This document shows, piece after piece, positions 24,522 to 31,599 of a stretch of DNA of 31,599 bases (position 1 is its first letter; each line of letters starts with the position of its first letter). The position numbers were made by a program, and so were the translations under genes. Source of the stretch: Prevotella sp. UBA746. Its GTDB lineage: Bacteria > Bacteroidota > Bacteroidia > Bacteroidales > Bacteroidaceae. The notes beneath the pieces are model-generated. The model searched no databases, had not been told where the DNA came from, and saw only the letters and a program-made list of their open reading frames with translations. Where the stretch lies: assembly GCA_002298545.1 (NCBI GenBank), contig DBKQ01000119.1:7336-38934 (forward strand). Reading direction: 5' to 3'.

Positions 24522-26630
24522 ATGCGCAGAATAATCAGAACTATAATATCTCTAACGGTAGCTTTCGCCGCCAATGCCAATGCCGACACCTTCGACAACT
24601 GGAAGGCGTACATGGCTTACGGTAATATCACAGACATTGAGCCGGCTGGGAAAATGGTATACGTGCTTAGCTCTAACTCGCTGTTCTCATACAACAGCAA
24701 CGACGGGAGCGTTACTGCATACAACAAGGTGTTCCCGCTCAGCGACTGTACCATATCAAAGATAACATGGAACAGCAATGTCAAAAAGCTTGCCATTGCA
24801 TACGACAACGGAAATATCGACCTGCTCGACAATAACGGAAAGGTGGAGAATATTGCAGGATATAAAGACAAGACAATGACTGTGGACAAGACCATCAATA
24901 ATGTTGTCGTCGACGGAAACCTTGCTTATCTTTGTACTGCCTTCGGACTGGTTCAGGTTGACATGAGCGGAGCTTATATCCGGGAAACTTTCAATATGGG
25001 GAAGAATGTAACGAACTGCGCCATAAAGGGTAACGACATTTATATCCAAACCGGTGAAGGAATATATAAGGGAAACGTTAACGATAATCTCGTTAACCCG
25101 GCAAGCTGGAAGAAAAACTATGACGATGTTGACTTCAGTCATGCCAGCGACATCAGTGTTACTACCGACGACGGATACACCCGGTATTATACGTACGACA
25201 AGACGAACAAATGCTACTGGACTAACCAGAAGGACCAGAAGCTGCAGGCGTATACCGTAACTGCCGACGGCACAAAGACAGTAATAAAGCAAGACATCAT
25301 TCCAGATGCTCCACTCTATAACGTCTTCGGATTCATGACCGTACAGAACAACAAGTTGTATGCCTGCAACGGTGGCGAATGGGACTCGAATATACCTGCC
25401 GCAATACAAGTTTACGATCCAAGCAACGAGGCATGGCAATTCTACGACGGCGAAGGAATAGAAGAACATTATAACGTAAAATTCAACGACATCCTGTGTC
25501 TCGCCGTAGACCCGCGCGACGACAGTCATGTAATGGCGGGAAACCAATACGGAATACTTGAATTCAAAGACGGTATAGCCATTAACCACTACGACAGAAA
25601 GAACAGTCTGATAACTCCTATCGCAAACTTCAGCGACAGGTACCAGATTATAACATCGATGTTCTACGACAGCAATGCAAACCTGTGGATTTCCAACTCT
25701 TCTGCTGAGAATAAACGACTCATCGTTTATACAGCCGACAACAAATGGACGGCACCCGAAAAGCAGTTTGATGCCTCGCAGGCGGTAAACTCCAAGATTA
25801 TGATGGACAGGAGCGGAAGAATATGGATCTCCAGCGGAAGATATGGCGGAAACGGTGTCTTCTGCTATTCGGCAGACCTCAACAACCTCTACTCCTATAC
25901 CAACTTCACAAACGAAGACGGTTCGGCTATTGGAACGATGGAATTCCTCCGACAGGTGGTGGAAGACAAAGACGGGAACATCTGGGTGGCAACAAGCAAC
26001 GGACTGCTCACGCTGACTCCAGAATACCAGGCTAATCCGGCTCTCGGATTCTATCAGGTGAAGGTGCCGCGAAACGACGGTACTAACTATGCCGACTATC
26101 TGCTCTCGGGAGCCAACATCACAAGCATTGCCGTGGACAATGCCAACCGCAAATGGGTGGGGACATACAATAACGGAGTGTATGTGGTAAGCAGCGACAA
26201 TATGGTGCAGGAGGCCCATTTCAAGGCAGAAGACTCTTATCTGCTTTCCGACAAAATACAGTATATCACAATAAATCCCGTAAGCGGAAGAGTATATATC
26301 GGCACAGACAAGGGTCTGTGTTCCGTGGAGAGCAATGCAAGTCAGACTTTCGACAGTATGGACAAAGACAACGTTTGGGCTTACCCGAATCCAGTGAAGC
26401 CAGACTATACGGGACTTATCACCGTAGTCGGCCTCTCATACAATGCCGACGTGAAGATTACTACGACAAACGGAGTGCTCGTGGCACAGGGCAGAAGCAA
26501 CGGCGGATCATTTAAATGGGACGGCAAAGACTTGAAGGGTAAGCGCGTGGCAAGTGGCGTGTATATGGTAAACACCGCTACGGAAAGCGGAGAGAGCGGA
26601 ACGGTATGCAAAATCGCCGTGATAAACTGA
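24522..26630 (+). CDS. porZ: T9SS component PorZ (beta-propeller sorting protein)
   Basis: This 702-residue secreted protein has a signal peptide (MRRIIRTIISLTVAFAANANA), beta-propeller blades of the two-component-regulator type (for example ILEFKDGIAIN, GRIWISSGRYGGNGVFCYS, GNIWVATSNGLLTLTPE, RKWVGTYNNGVYVVSSDN) and a C-terminal T9SS-type sorting domain (about 622-702, WAYPNPVKPDYTG...SGVYMVNTATESG). The plan and the opening WKAYMAYGNITDIEPAGKMVYVLSSNSLFSYN match PorZ of P. gingivalis, part of the PorUVQZ attachment complex that presents A-LPS to the PorU sortase. An in-frame ATG at 24465 adds 19 residues in front of the signal peptide, so 24522 is preferred. It follows rdgB and precedes a glycan-like cluster. 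Confidence 0.85.
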   Translation: MRRIIRTIISLTVAFAANANADTFDNWKAYMAYGNITDIEPAGKMVYVLSSNSLFSYNSNDGSVTAYNKVFPLSDCTISKITWNSNVKKLAIAYDNGNIDLLDNNGKVENIAGYKDKTMTVDKTINNVVVDGNLAYLCTAFGLVQVDMSGAYIRETFNMGKNVTNCAIKGNDIYIQTGEGIYKGNVNDNLVNPASWKKNYDDVDFSHASDISVTTDDGYTRYYTYDKTNKCYWTNQKDQKLQAYTVTADGTKTVIKQDIIPDAPLYNVFGFMTVQNNKLYACNGGEWDSNIPAAIQVYDPSNEAWQFYDGEGIEEHYNVKFNDILCLAVDPRDDSHVMAGNQYGILEFKDGIAINHYDRKNSLITPIANFSDRYQIITSMFYDSNANLWISNSSAENKRLIVYTADNKWTAPEKQFDASQAVNSKIMMDRSGRIWISSGRYGGNGVFCYSADLNNLYSYTNFTNEDGSAIGTMEFLRQVVEDKDGNIWVATSNGLLTLTPEYQANPALGFYQVKVPRNDGTNYADYLLSGANITSIAVDNANRKWVGTYNNGVYVVSSDNMVQEAHFKAEDSYLLSDKIQYITINPVSGRVYIGTDKGLCSVESNASQTFDSMDKDNVWAYPNPVKPDYTGLITVVGLSYNADVKITTTNGVLVAQGRSNGGSFKWDGKDLKGKRVASGVYMVNTATESGESGTVCKIAVIN

Positions 26631-26666
26631 CGACACAAGTATTTTGAAGACTAAAGAAGAGAACTG

Positions 26667-28208
26667 GTGAAAAATATTCATAGAATTATCCTCGTGGCAA
26701 TTATTGCCGCAATAGTTGCATTCAACTATTACGGTGAATACTGTGCACACTGCGACGGATATGGATGGGACGGATGCTTTACATACAGGGCAATGGTCTT
26801 AAACGGATGGGACGAATATGCTTCGGGCTGCATCAGCGATTACCATTCCCACAGAATGCTGCATTTCTTAATAATACATTATATAATAAAAGCCTTGTCG
26901 CTGCCGTTCTCTCCACATAATGTGATGCTCACATGCAGCATAGCGAATACCGTTATGCTTGCAGTTGCCGTTTTCTTCTTTTTCAGAATATCTAATAAGG
27001 AAGGATGGAAAAGAAGGACGGAAATAATTGTGTTTTCCTTTTTATTCTTTAATTTCCATGTGCTGAAGTTTATGGGCTACTGTCCGGTAATGACCGACAT
27101 GCCAGCCTTTGCCCTTTGCGTAGCATTGGTATATTATTGTGTTTCGAAAAATAAGGTGGCGGTTGTCGTTACCGGACTGATAAGTGTTGTGGTGTTTCCT
27201 ATCCTGTCGCTCATGGCTTTCCTTATGCTCTGTCTGCCGGATGAGCCGCTGAGGAGCTTCTCTGACAAGGAAAAAGATAAGGAAGGGTATAACGCAAACA
27301 GAATTCTTAATGCCACGATGCGTTGCCTTATAACAGTATGGCTGCCATTAGCCTTCGTGGCATACATATTCTTCAGATTATACGTTAAGAACGTTGGCGA
27401 CTACAAATCGGTATTCATCGCGCGCTATCCTGAGAACATATATATATCTGCAGCGGCAATATTGGCATACGTAATATTCTATTGGTTTGCCACAAGCCCA
27501 CTGCAAGTAGACTTTCTTGCAATGCTAAAACCTTTTAGGGAACGGCGCCGCATCTTCCTTTCCATTGTTGCCGTTGTAGCATTCGTTGCTATATACACAT
27601 TGCCCACAGTGTTATGCTATAAGGGAAACTTCTCGCTCGTAAACGAATTCGCACAAATATGTCAGTTCCCTGCCACCGACATTCTTATTTTCCTCGAGAC
27701 TCCGTTCGTATATCTTGGTTTGGGATTTGTCTTCCTTATGATTAAATGGAAGAGTGTTTGCCGGGAAACGAAGGCGCGCGGCACGGGAGCATACGCCATT
27801 CTGATACTTGCCGTTGTCTTCCTTGCGGATATCGAGACGAGAAAAATAATATACTTCTATATCTTCCTGTTGCCGATGCTTGCCAAGGTTATTGAGAAAC
27901 TGAATATAAGCAGGGCGCGGGCTATTACCATTGTTGCAATACAGCTTTTCCTCTCCTTTTTCTGGTTTCGCATAAATGTGGACGGGATAAAAGAAGCGTT
28001 TGCAACATACGACAATGAGGTGTATATGCAGATGCCGGCTCAAAGGTATTATATGTTCCAGGGACCGTGGCAGTCGCACGAGATGTATCTTACCTTCATG
28101 TTCGTCGCACTGATTTTCTTTTTCGCCTACCGCGGCATACTTAAAACTGAAAGCAGCTGTGGAGAAACGGAAGAGAACAATAAGACAGAAAACAATAAAC
28201 TGAAATAA
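26667..28208 (+). CDS. Polytopic membrane protein, possible GT-C-type glycosyltransferase
   Basis: This 513-residue protein has roughly ten to eleven predicted membrane helices. The best start is GTG at 26667 (MKNIHRIILVAIIAAIVAF), which begins directly on the first helix. The first extracytoplasmic loop is acidic and aromatic (HCDGYGWDGCFTYRAMVLNGWDEYASGCISDYHSHRM), the place where GT-C enzymes keep catalytic Asp/Glu residues. The C-terminal tail is hydrophilic and Glu/Asn/Lys-rich. I do not recognise a named family. It starts 36 bases after porZ and precedes another membrane protein and a GtrB-like gene, suggesting a lipid-linked sugar pathway. GT-C is an inference. Confidence 0.65.
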   Translation: MKNIHRIILVAIIAAIVAFNYYGEYCAHCDGYGWDGCFTYRAMVLNGWDEYASGCISDYHSHRMLHFLIIHYIIKALSLPFSPHNVMLTCSIANTVMLAVAVFFFFRISNKEGWKRRTEIIVFSFLFFNFHVLKFMGYCPVMTDMPAFALCVALVYYCVSKNKVAVVVTGLISVVVFPILSLMAFLMLCLPDEPLRSFSDKEKDKEGYNANRILNATMRCLITVWLPLAFVAYIFFRLYVKNVGDYKSVFIARYPENIYISAAAILAYVIFYWFATSPLQVDFLAMLKPFRERRRIFLSIVAVVAFVAIYTLPTVLCYKGNFSLVNEFAQICQFPATDILIFLETPFVYLGLGFVFLMIKWKSVCRETKARGTGAYAILILAVVFLADIETRKIIYFYIFLLPMLAKVIEKLNISRARAITIVAIQLFLSFFWFRINVDGIKEAFATYDNEVYMQMPAQRYYMFQGPWQSHEMYLTFMFVALIFFFAYRGILKTESSCGETEENNKTENNKLK

Positions 28209-28257
28209 AAAGATAGCAAAATTGCCACTATATAATAAGGAATAAAGGAAACGGCAA

Positions 28258-29547
28258 ATGAAAACGATAAAACGACTTACTTTAATTTATATAATACTGC
28301 TGGCCACTTTCACGGTTCTCATAACGGCAGTGTTCTGCATCCCCACATCGCTCGTAAGAGGGAATGTGGAGAAATCCGCCATGCAGATAGAAAAAGACGG
28401 ACTGTGGTATAAGCCGCTCGGAATATATCTTTTTCAAATAGACAACATGACCGACTGCCAGATGCTTCGCATGAATGCCTCGGCAGACTCCAGCAGACCA
28501 GTGTGGGCTGCCATGATGGCGGAACAATACGAGAATGTTTCTGACTCACTGCATCCTTACTATGAAGTAGTAGAAAACACGAAATACATTGCTCATACAG
28601 GCAGAACCAGTCCTGACCAATATTCCAACTATGCCCGCTACTGGCATGGCTATCAGATTTTTCTGCGCCCTCTGCTGACGGTATTCAGTTATCATGCGAT
28701 TATCGTCATAAACTATATCCTCTTGTCGCTGCTGATACTCTTCGTGGTATATGCGTCGTACAGGACAATGGGAGGCTTGTTTGCCATAACGTTAGTGGCA
28801 AGTCTTATAGCTACAAACATCTTTATCGTGCCACTCGCACTGCAGTTCAGCACCTGCTACTACATAGCTCTGTTGGGAATGGCATTGCTGATGATGAGGC
28901 CGGAATATGCGAGCGACAAGACAAAATGCCTGTCGTTGTTCTTTATCATCGGCGGCATAACGTCGTATATGGATTTTCTTACCACTCCTATACTAACGCT
29001 TGGAATGCCACTGGTTGTAATGATGGCAATCAGGAAGAGAATGAAGAGGGATGGAAAAGGATTCCTGTCGGACTTTAAAACAGTTCTTTCCTGCAGCGTG
29101 TCTTGGGGCGCTGGATATTCGTTGCTGTGGATTTCGAAGTGGATAATAGGAAGTTTGCTTACAGACTATAACATCTTTGATTCGGCTATGACGAACGCCA
29201 AGTTGAGAATAGGCGATACTATAGTATTTGGAGGTAAGGAGATGGCGCTGTCAGACTTCATGAGAATGGTGTTCGACAGGGCTTGTGCTGTGGTTAGCGT
29301 GTATGGCATAATTCTGTTTATACTTGCAGTCGTCGCCGTCATAGCGATATATATTTACTGCCACCGCCGACAGACAAGGCTATACGGATGGCTCCTTGTC
29401 ATCGCCATTATGCCGATAGTTTGGTTTGCCGTGATGAAGAACCATTCCTTGCAGCATATCTTCTTCACATGGAGGGATTTCCTGCTCACCGTATGGTGTG
29501 CAGCATTATATATTTGTCTAACACTTAGAAAACCGAGAGTTATATGA
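28258..29547 (+). CDS. Polytopic membrane protein, possible GT-C or glycan-transfer protein
   Basis: This 429-residue protein has about eight to ten helices. Helix 1 is at about 8-30 and is followed by a long extracytoplasmic loop (about 32-130: IDNMTDCQMLRMNASAD...YARYWHGYQIFLRPLL). Multiple helices follow, and there is a late conserved-looking segment WFAVMKNHSLQHIFFTWRDFLLT. The stop codon overlaps the ATG of the downstream GtrB-like glycosyltransferase by four bases (ATGA), so translation is coupled. Three-gene Gtr systems pair a GtrB with a GT-C-like GtrC; this protein could play that role. The family is not identified with certainty. Confidence 0.65.
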   Translation: MKTIKRLTLIYIILLATFTVLITAVFCIPTSLVRGNVEKSAMQIEKDGLWYKPLGIYLFQIDNMTDCQMLRMNASADSSRPVWAAMMAEQYENVSDSLHPYYEVVENTKYIAHTGRTSPDQYSNYARYWHGYQIFLRPLLTVFSYHAIIVINYILLSLLILFVVYASYRTMGGLFAITLVASLIATNIFIVPLALQFSTCYYIALLGMALLMMRPEYASDKTKCLSLFFIIGGITSYMDFLTTPILTLGMPLVVMMAIRKRMKRDGKGFLSDFKTVLSCSVSWGAGYSLLWISKWIIGSLLTDYNIFDSAMTNAKLRIGDTIVFGGKEMALSDFMRMVFDRACAVVSVYGIILFILAVVAVIAIYIYCHRRQTRLYGWLLVIAIMPIVWFAVMKNHSLQHIFFTWRDFLLTVWCAALYICLTLRKPRVI

Positions 29548-30452
29548 AAACTGCCGTTCTTATTCCTTGTTATAACGAGGCTCTGACAATAGAAAAGGTC
29601 GTAGGCGACTTTAAAAAGGCTCTGCCAGAGGCTACCGTATATGTTTATGACAACAACTCTACCGACGATACTGCCGCTATTGCCGAGAATGCCGGTGCCG
29701 TGGTGAGGAGGGAGCTGCGCCAAGGCAAGGGCAACGTGGTGAGGAGCATGCTGCAGGATATCGATGCCGACTGCTATCTGCTGGTGGATGGCGACGATAC
29801 TTATCCGGCAGACAGTGCCCGGGAGATGTGCCGACTGGTAGAACTGGGGGTGGATATGGTGATTGGCGACCGGCTGTCGGCTACGTATTTCACGGAAAAC
29901 AAACGTCCGTTCCATAACGAAGGAAACCGTCTTGTACGCTTTCTTATAAACAAGATTTTCAAGAGCAACATCCACGACATCATGACGGGCTACCGTGCGC
30001 TGAGCCGCAGCTTTGCAAAGAATTTCCCTATCCTCTCGCGCAACTTCGAGATTGAAACGGAGATGACTATTCATGCGCTCGACAAGAATTTCCTGATAAA
30101 GGAAGTGAAGATTGACTATCGCGACCGCAAGGAAGGCAGTGAGTCGAAGCTCAACACTTACGTCGACGGCATAAAGGTGGTTGGAACCGTATTCAGAATG
30201 TTTCGCGACTATCAGCCGCTGAAGTTCTTCAGCATAATAAGTCTGCTGCTGCTATTGGTATCGCTGCTGCTCTTCGTTCCTGTCTTCATGGAATATATGC
30301 AGACGGGACTCGTGCCGCGTTTCCCTACTCTCATCGTGAGCGGCTTTATCGGCATAGCAGCCCTGTTGACGTTCTTCTGTGGCGTGGTGCTCGAGGTGAT
30401 GACAAAGAAACACAGACAACTCTATGAACTGATGCTACTGAGGAAGAATTAA
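29544..30452 (+). CDS. GtrB/DPM1-like polyprenyl-phosphate glycosyltransferase
   Basis: This 302-residue GT2 enzyme has TAVLIPCYNEALTIEKVV (3-20), YVYDNNSTDDT (33-43), LVDGDDTYPAD (79-89), MVIGDR (109-114) and a Y-R-D-R segment at about 192-195, characteristic of dolichyl/undecaprenyl-phosphate sugar synthases. Two C-terminal transmembrane helices (about 228-248 and 262-285) complete the GtrB layout. The likely reaction is transfer of a sugar from a nucleotide donor to undecaprenyl phosphate at the inner membrane. The sugar would then be flipped and used by a GT-C enzyme, for which the two upstream membrane proteins are candidates. The ATG overlaps the preceding stop. Confidence 0.87.
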   Translation: MKTAVLIPCYNEALTIEKVVGDFKKALPEATVYVYDNNSTDDTAAIAENAGAVVRRELRQGKGNVVRSMLQDIDADCYLLVDGDDTYPADSAREMCRLVELGVDMVIGDRLSATYFTENKRPFHNEGNRLVRFLINKIFKSNIHDIMTGYRALSRSFAKNFPILSRNFEIETEMTIHALDKNFLIKEVKIDYRDRKEGSESKLNTYVDGIKVVGTVFRMFRDYQPLKFFSIISLLLLLVSLLLFVPVFMEYMQTGLVPRFPTLIVSGFIGIAALLTFFCGVVLEVMTKKHRQLYELMLLRKN

Positions 30453-30543
30453 AGATTGAAAAAAGGAAAGATTGAAAAATGGGGCGAAAACAATAAACAG
30501 GAAAAGGTTATTGACTGAAATAAAGGCGCCAAAAAAACAGAAG

Positions 30544-31560
30544 ATGGAAAATTCTACTAATAATATAAGGATCAATATGGCAGACTGGGCAAAGGCTGTT
30601 GCCATCTATCTCGTCATACTGAGCCATACCGCAGTGGCAAGACCCATTGCTAACTATGCCTTTATGGTAGAAATCCCGCTTTTCTTCTTCATGTCTGGAT
30701 ATCTTTTCAGGTTTGAGAGAAACCCTCAGTTCAAACCCTTCTTTAAGAAGCGTTTCCGTCAGATAATGGTGCCATACTTCTCCATAAATGCCGTAACCTA
30801 CCTCTTTTGGCTCCTCGTGGGGAGGCATTACGGGGCAGACAGCAGCATCGGCATTCCGACATGGAAACCATTGCTCGGCATATTGACAAGCGACAGCAGG
30901 CTGCTTTACCATAATGCCACGATGTATTTCTTCACCACTCTTTTCAATGTAGAAATATTGTTTTATCTTATTTTCAGAGGCAAGCGATTCTCCGCAAGAA
31001 TAGCCGTAACACTTTTGTTTGCCGTTCTCGGCGGCATAGACTATTATATCAATCCTATCGTCATTCCGTTCTCCATAAGTCACGCTCTCGTGGCAACGGT
31101 ATTTTATTCCATAGGTCATGAAATGCGCAGTTGTAGGGTTTTCAACAACTTTATCCACAGTCATTCAGCAGCGACCATAGCCGTAAAGCTGTCCATAGCC
31201 TTGGTTTTATTCGTCGTTAGCATCATTCTTTTCAATCTCACTGGAGCCGTAAACCTTCAGAAGCGTGAATATTCATTCTATCCATTGTATTTTGCAGAAA
31301 CGTTTGTCGCTATATTTTCCGTCGCTACAATATGCTCCATACCCGCAACATTGCCGGTCATTATTAAAAAGATATCCGCAAACACCCTTTGGCTGTGTGG
31401 ATATCATTTAATGGTATTTACGTTTATAAAAGGGTTTCTTGTGTTTGTTTTGGGGATGGATATAGCTATGCTCAACGATACCGTTCTCCCCAATATCTTA
31501 CTCTCGTTGTCTGCTTTGGCAATATGTCTATGTGCCACTAAAATCCTTCGCTGTATATAA
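30544..31560 (+). CDS. Acyltransferase family 3 membrane protein
   Basis: This protein (about 338 residues from the chosen ATG) has about ten helices and the acyltransferase-3 signatures DWAKAVAIYLVILSHTA near the N-terminus, with the His that is catalytic in OafA/NodX-like proteins. The VEIPLFFFMSGYLFRFE and KKRFRQIMVPYF segments follow. Such proteins O-acetylate sugars of LPS, capsule or peptidoglycan. A TTG at 30472 would add 24 basic residues, but the ATG at 30544 (MENSTNNIRINMADWAKA) fits family starts better. It is the last gene of a plus-strand run beginning with the GT-C-like proteins, 91 bases after the GtrB-like gene. Confidence 0.82.
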   Translation: MENSTNNIRINMADWAKAVAIYLVILSHTAVARPIANYAFMVEIPLFFFMSGYLFRFERNPQFKPFFKKRFRQIMVPYFSINAVTYLFWLLVGRHYGADSSIGIPTWKPLLGILTSDSRLLYHNATMYFFTTLFNVEILFYLIFRGKRFSARIAVTLLFAVLGGIDYYINPIVIPFSISHALVATVFYSIGHEMRSCRVFNNFIHSHSAATIAVKLSIALVLFVVSIILFNLTGAVNLQKREYSFYPLYFAETFVAIFSVATICSIPATLPVIIKKISANTLWLCGYHLMVFTFIKGFLVFVLGMDIAMLNDTVLPNILLSLSALAICLCATKILRCI

Positions 31561-31577
31561 GTTATAAGAAGTTTCTG

Positions 31578-31599
31578 TTTTAGTTATTCCCCTCCCCCG
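31578..31599 (-). repeat. Truncated copy of the MITE/REP-like repeat at the window end
   Basis: The last 22 bases are the exact reverse complement of 1601-1622, including the non-G-rich flank (agttatt). The window ends inside the repeat. Confidence 0.65.

Noticed and set aside
24756..26219. Minus-strand reading frame (487 codons) opposite porZ
   Set aside because: porZ has a signal peptide, propeller motifs and a sorting domain on the plus strand. The antisense frame shows none.

Overview
The window looks like chromosomal DNA of a Bacteroidota member, most likely Prevotella or a close relative. The evidence is: several Bacteroidota-type -7 elements (TAnnTTTG, often TACCTTTGC); almost no Shine-Dalgarno sequences; a PorZ-type protein and two large secreted proteins with type IX secretion (T9SS) C-terminal sorting domains; an HU-HIG type histone-like protein; and the rbfA/FtsX-like permease and azlCD pairs. 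No tRNA, rRNA, CRISPR array, integrase or complete insertion sequence was seen. Species cannot be fixed from the sequence alone.

Layout. 1-1061: repeats, then a secreted SGNH hydrolase carrying an in-frame copy of an interspersed G-rich repeat. 1062-1740: a gene-free zone of large hairpins and a 50-bp inverted-repeat element. 1741-3315 (minus): FtsX-like permease and rbfA. 3705-5611 (plus): two family-2 glycosyltransferases, ending in another copy of the repeat element. 5719-8937 (minus): nadA followed by a GT2 and a GT4 glycosyltransferase, with a 22-bp tandem repeat between the last two. 8924-9653: a gene-poor, AT-rich segment with ten DnaA-box-like 9-mers in 393 bp, four of them perfect. 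Genes read away from it on both sides, so it is a strong oriC candidate. 9654-15730 (plus): two T9SS cargo proteins. 15890-16938 (minus): azlCD amino-acid exporter. 17132-18391 (plus): a PAP2 phosphatase with a probable outer-membrane barrel. 18392-18993: a polypurine tract, a 22-bp palindromic tandem array and an interspersed repeat. 18994-19482: HU-like protein. 19749-26630 (plus): leuS, a YitT-family membrane protein, rdgB and porZ. 26667-31560 (plus): two polytopic membrane proteins, a GtrB/DPM1-like polyprenyl-phosphate glycosyltransferase and an acyltransferase-3, which together look like a surface-glycan modification module.

Common theme. Much of the coding content concerns the cell envelope: glycosyltransferases, a lipid phosphatase, O-acylation, T9SS cargo and PorZ, which in Porphyromonas gingivalis links T9SS to anionic LPS. 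The most notable non-coding content is the putative replication origin and several families of short repeats. Copies of one repeat family sit close to or at both window edges, which suggests a draft contig broken at repeats.
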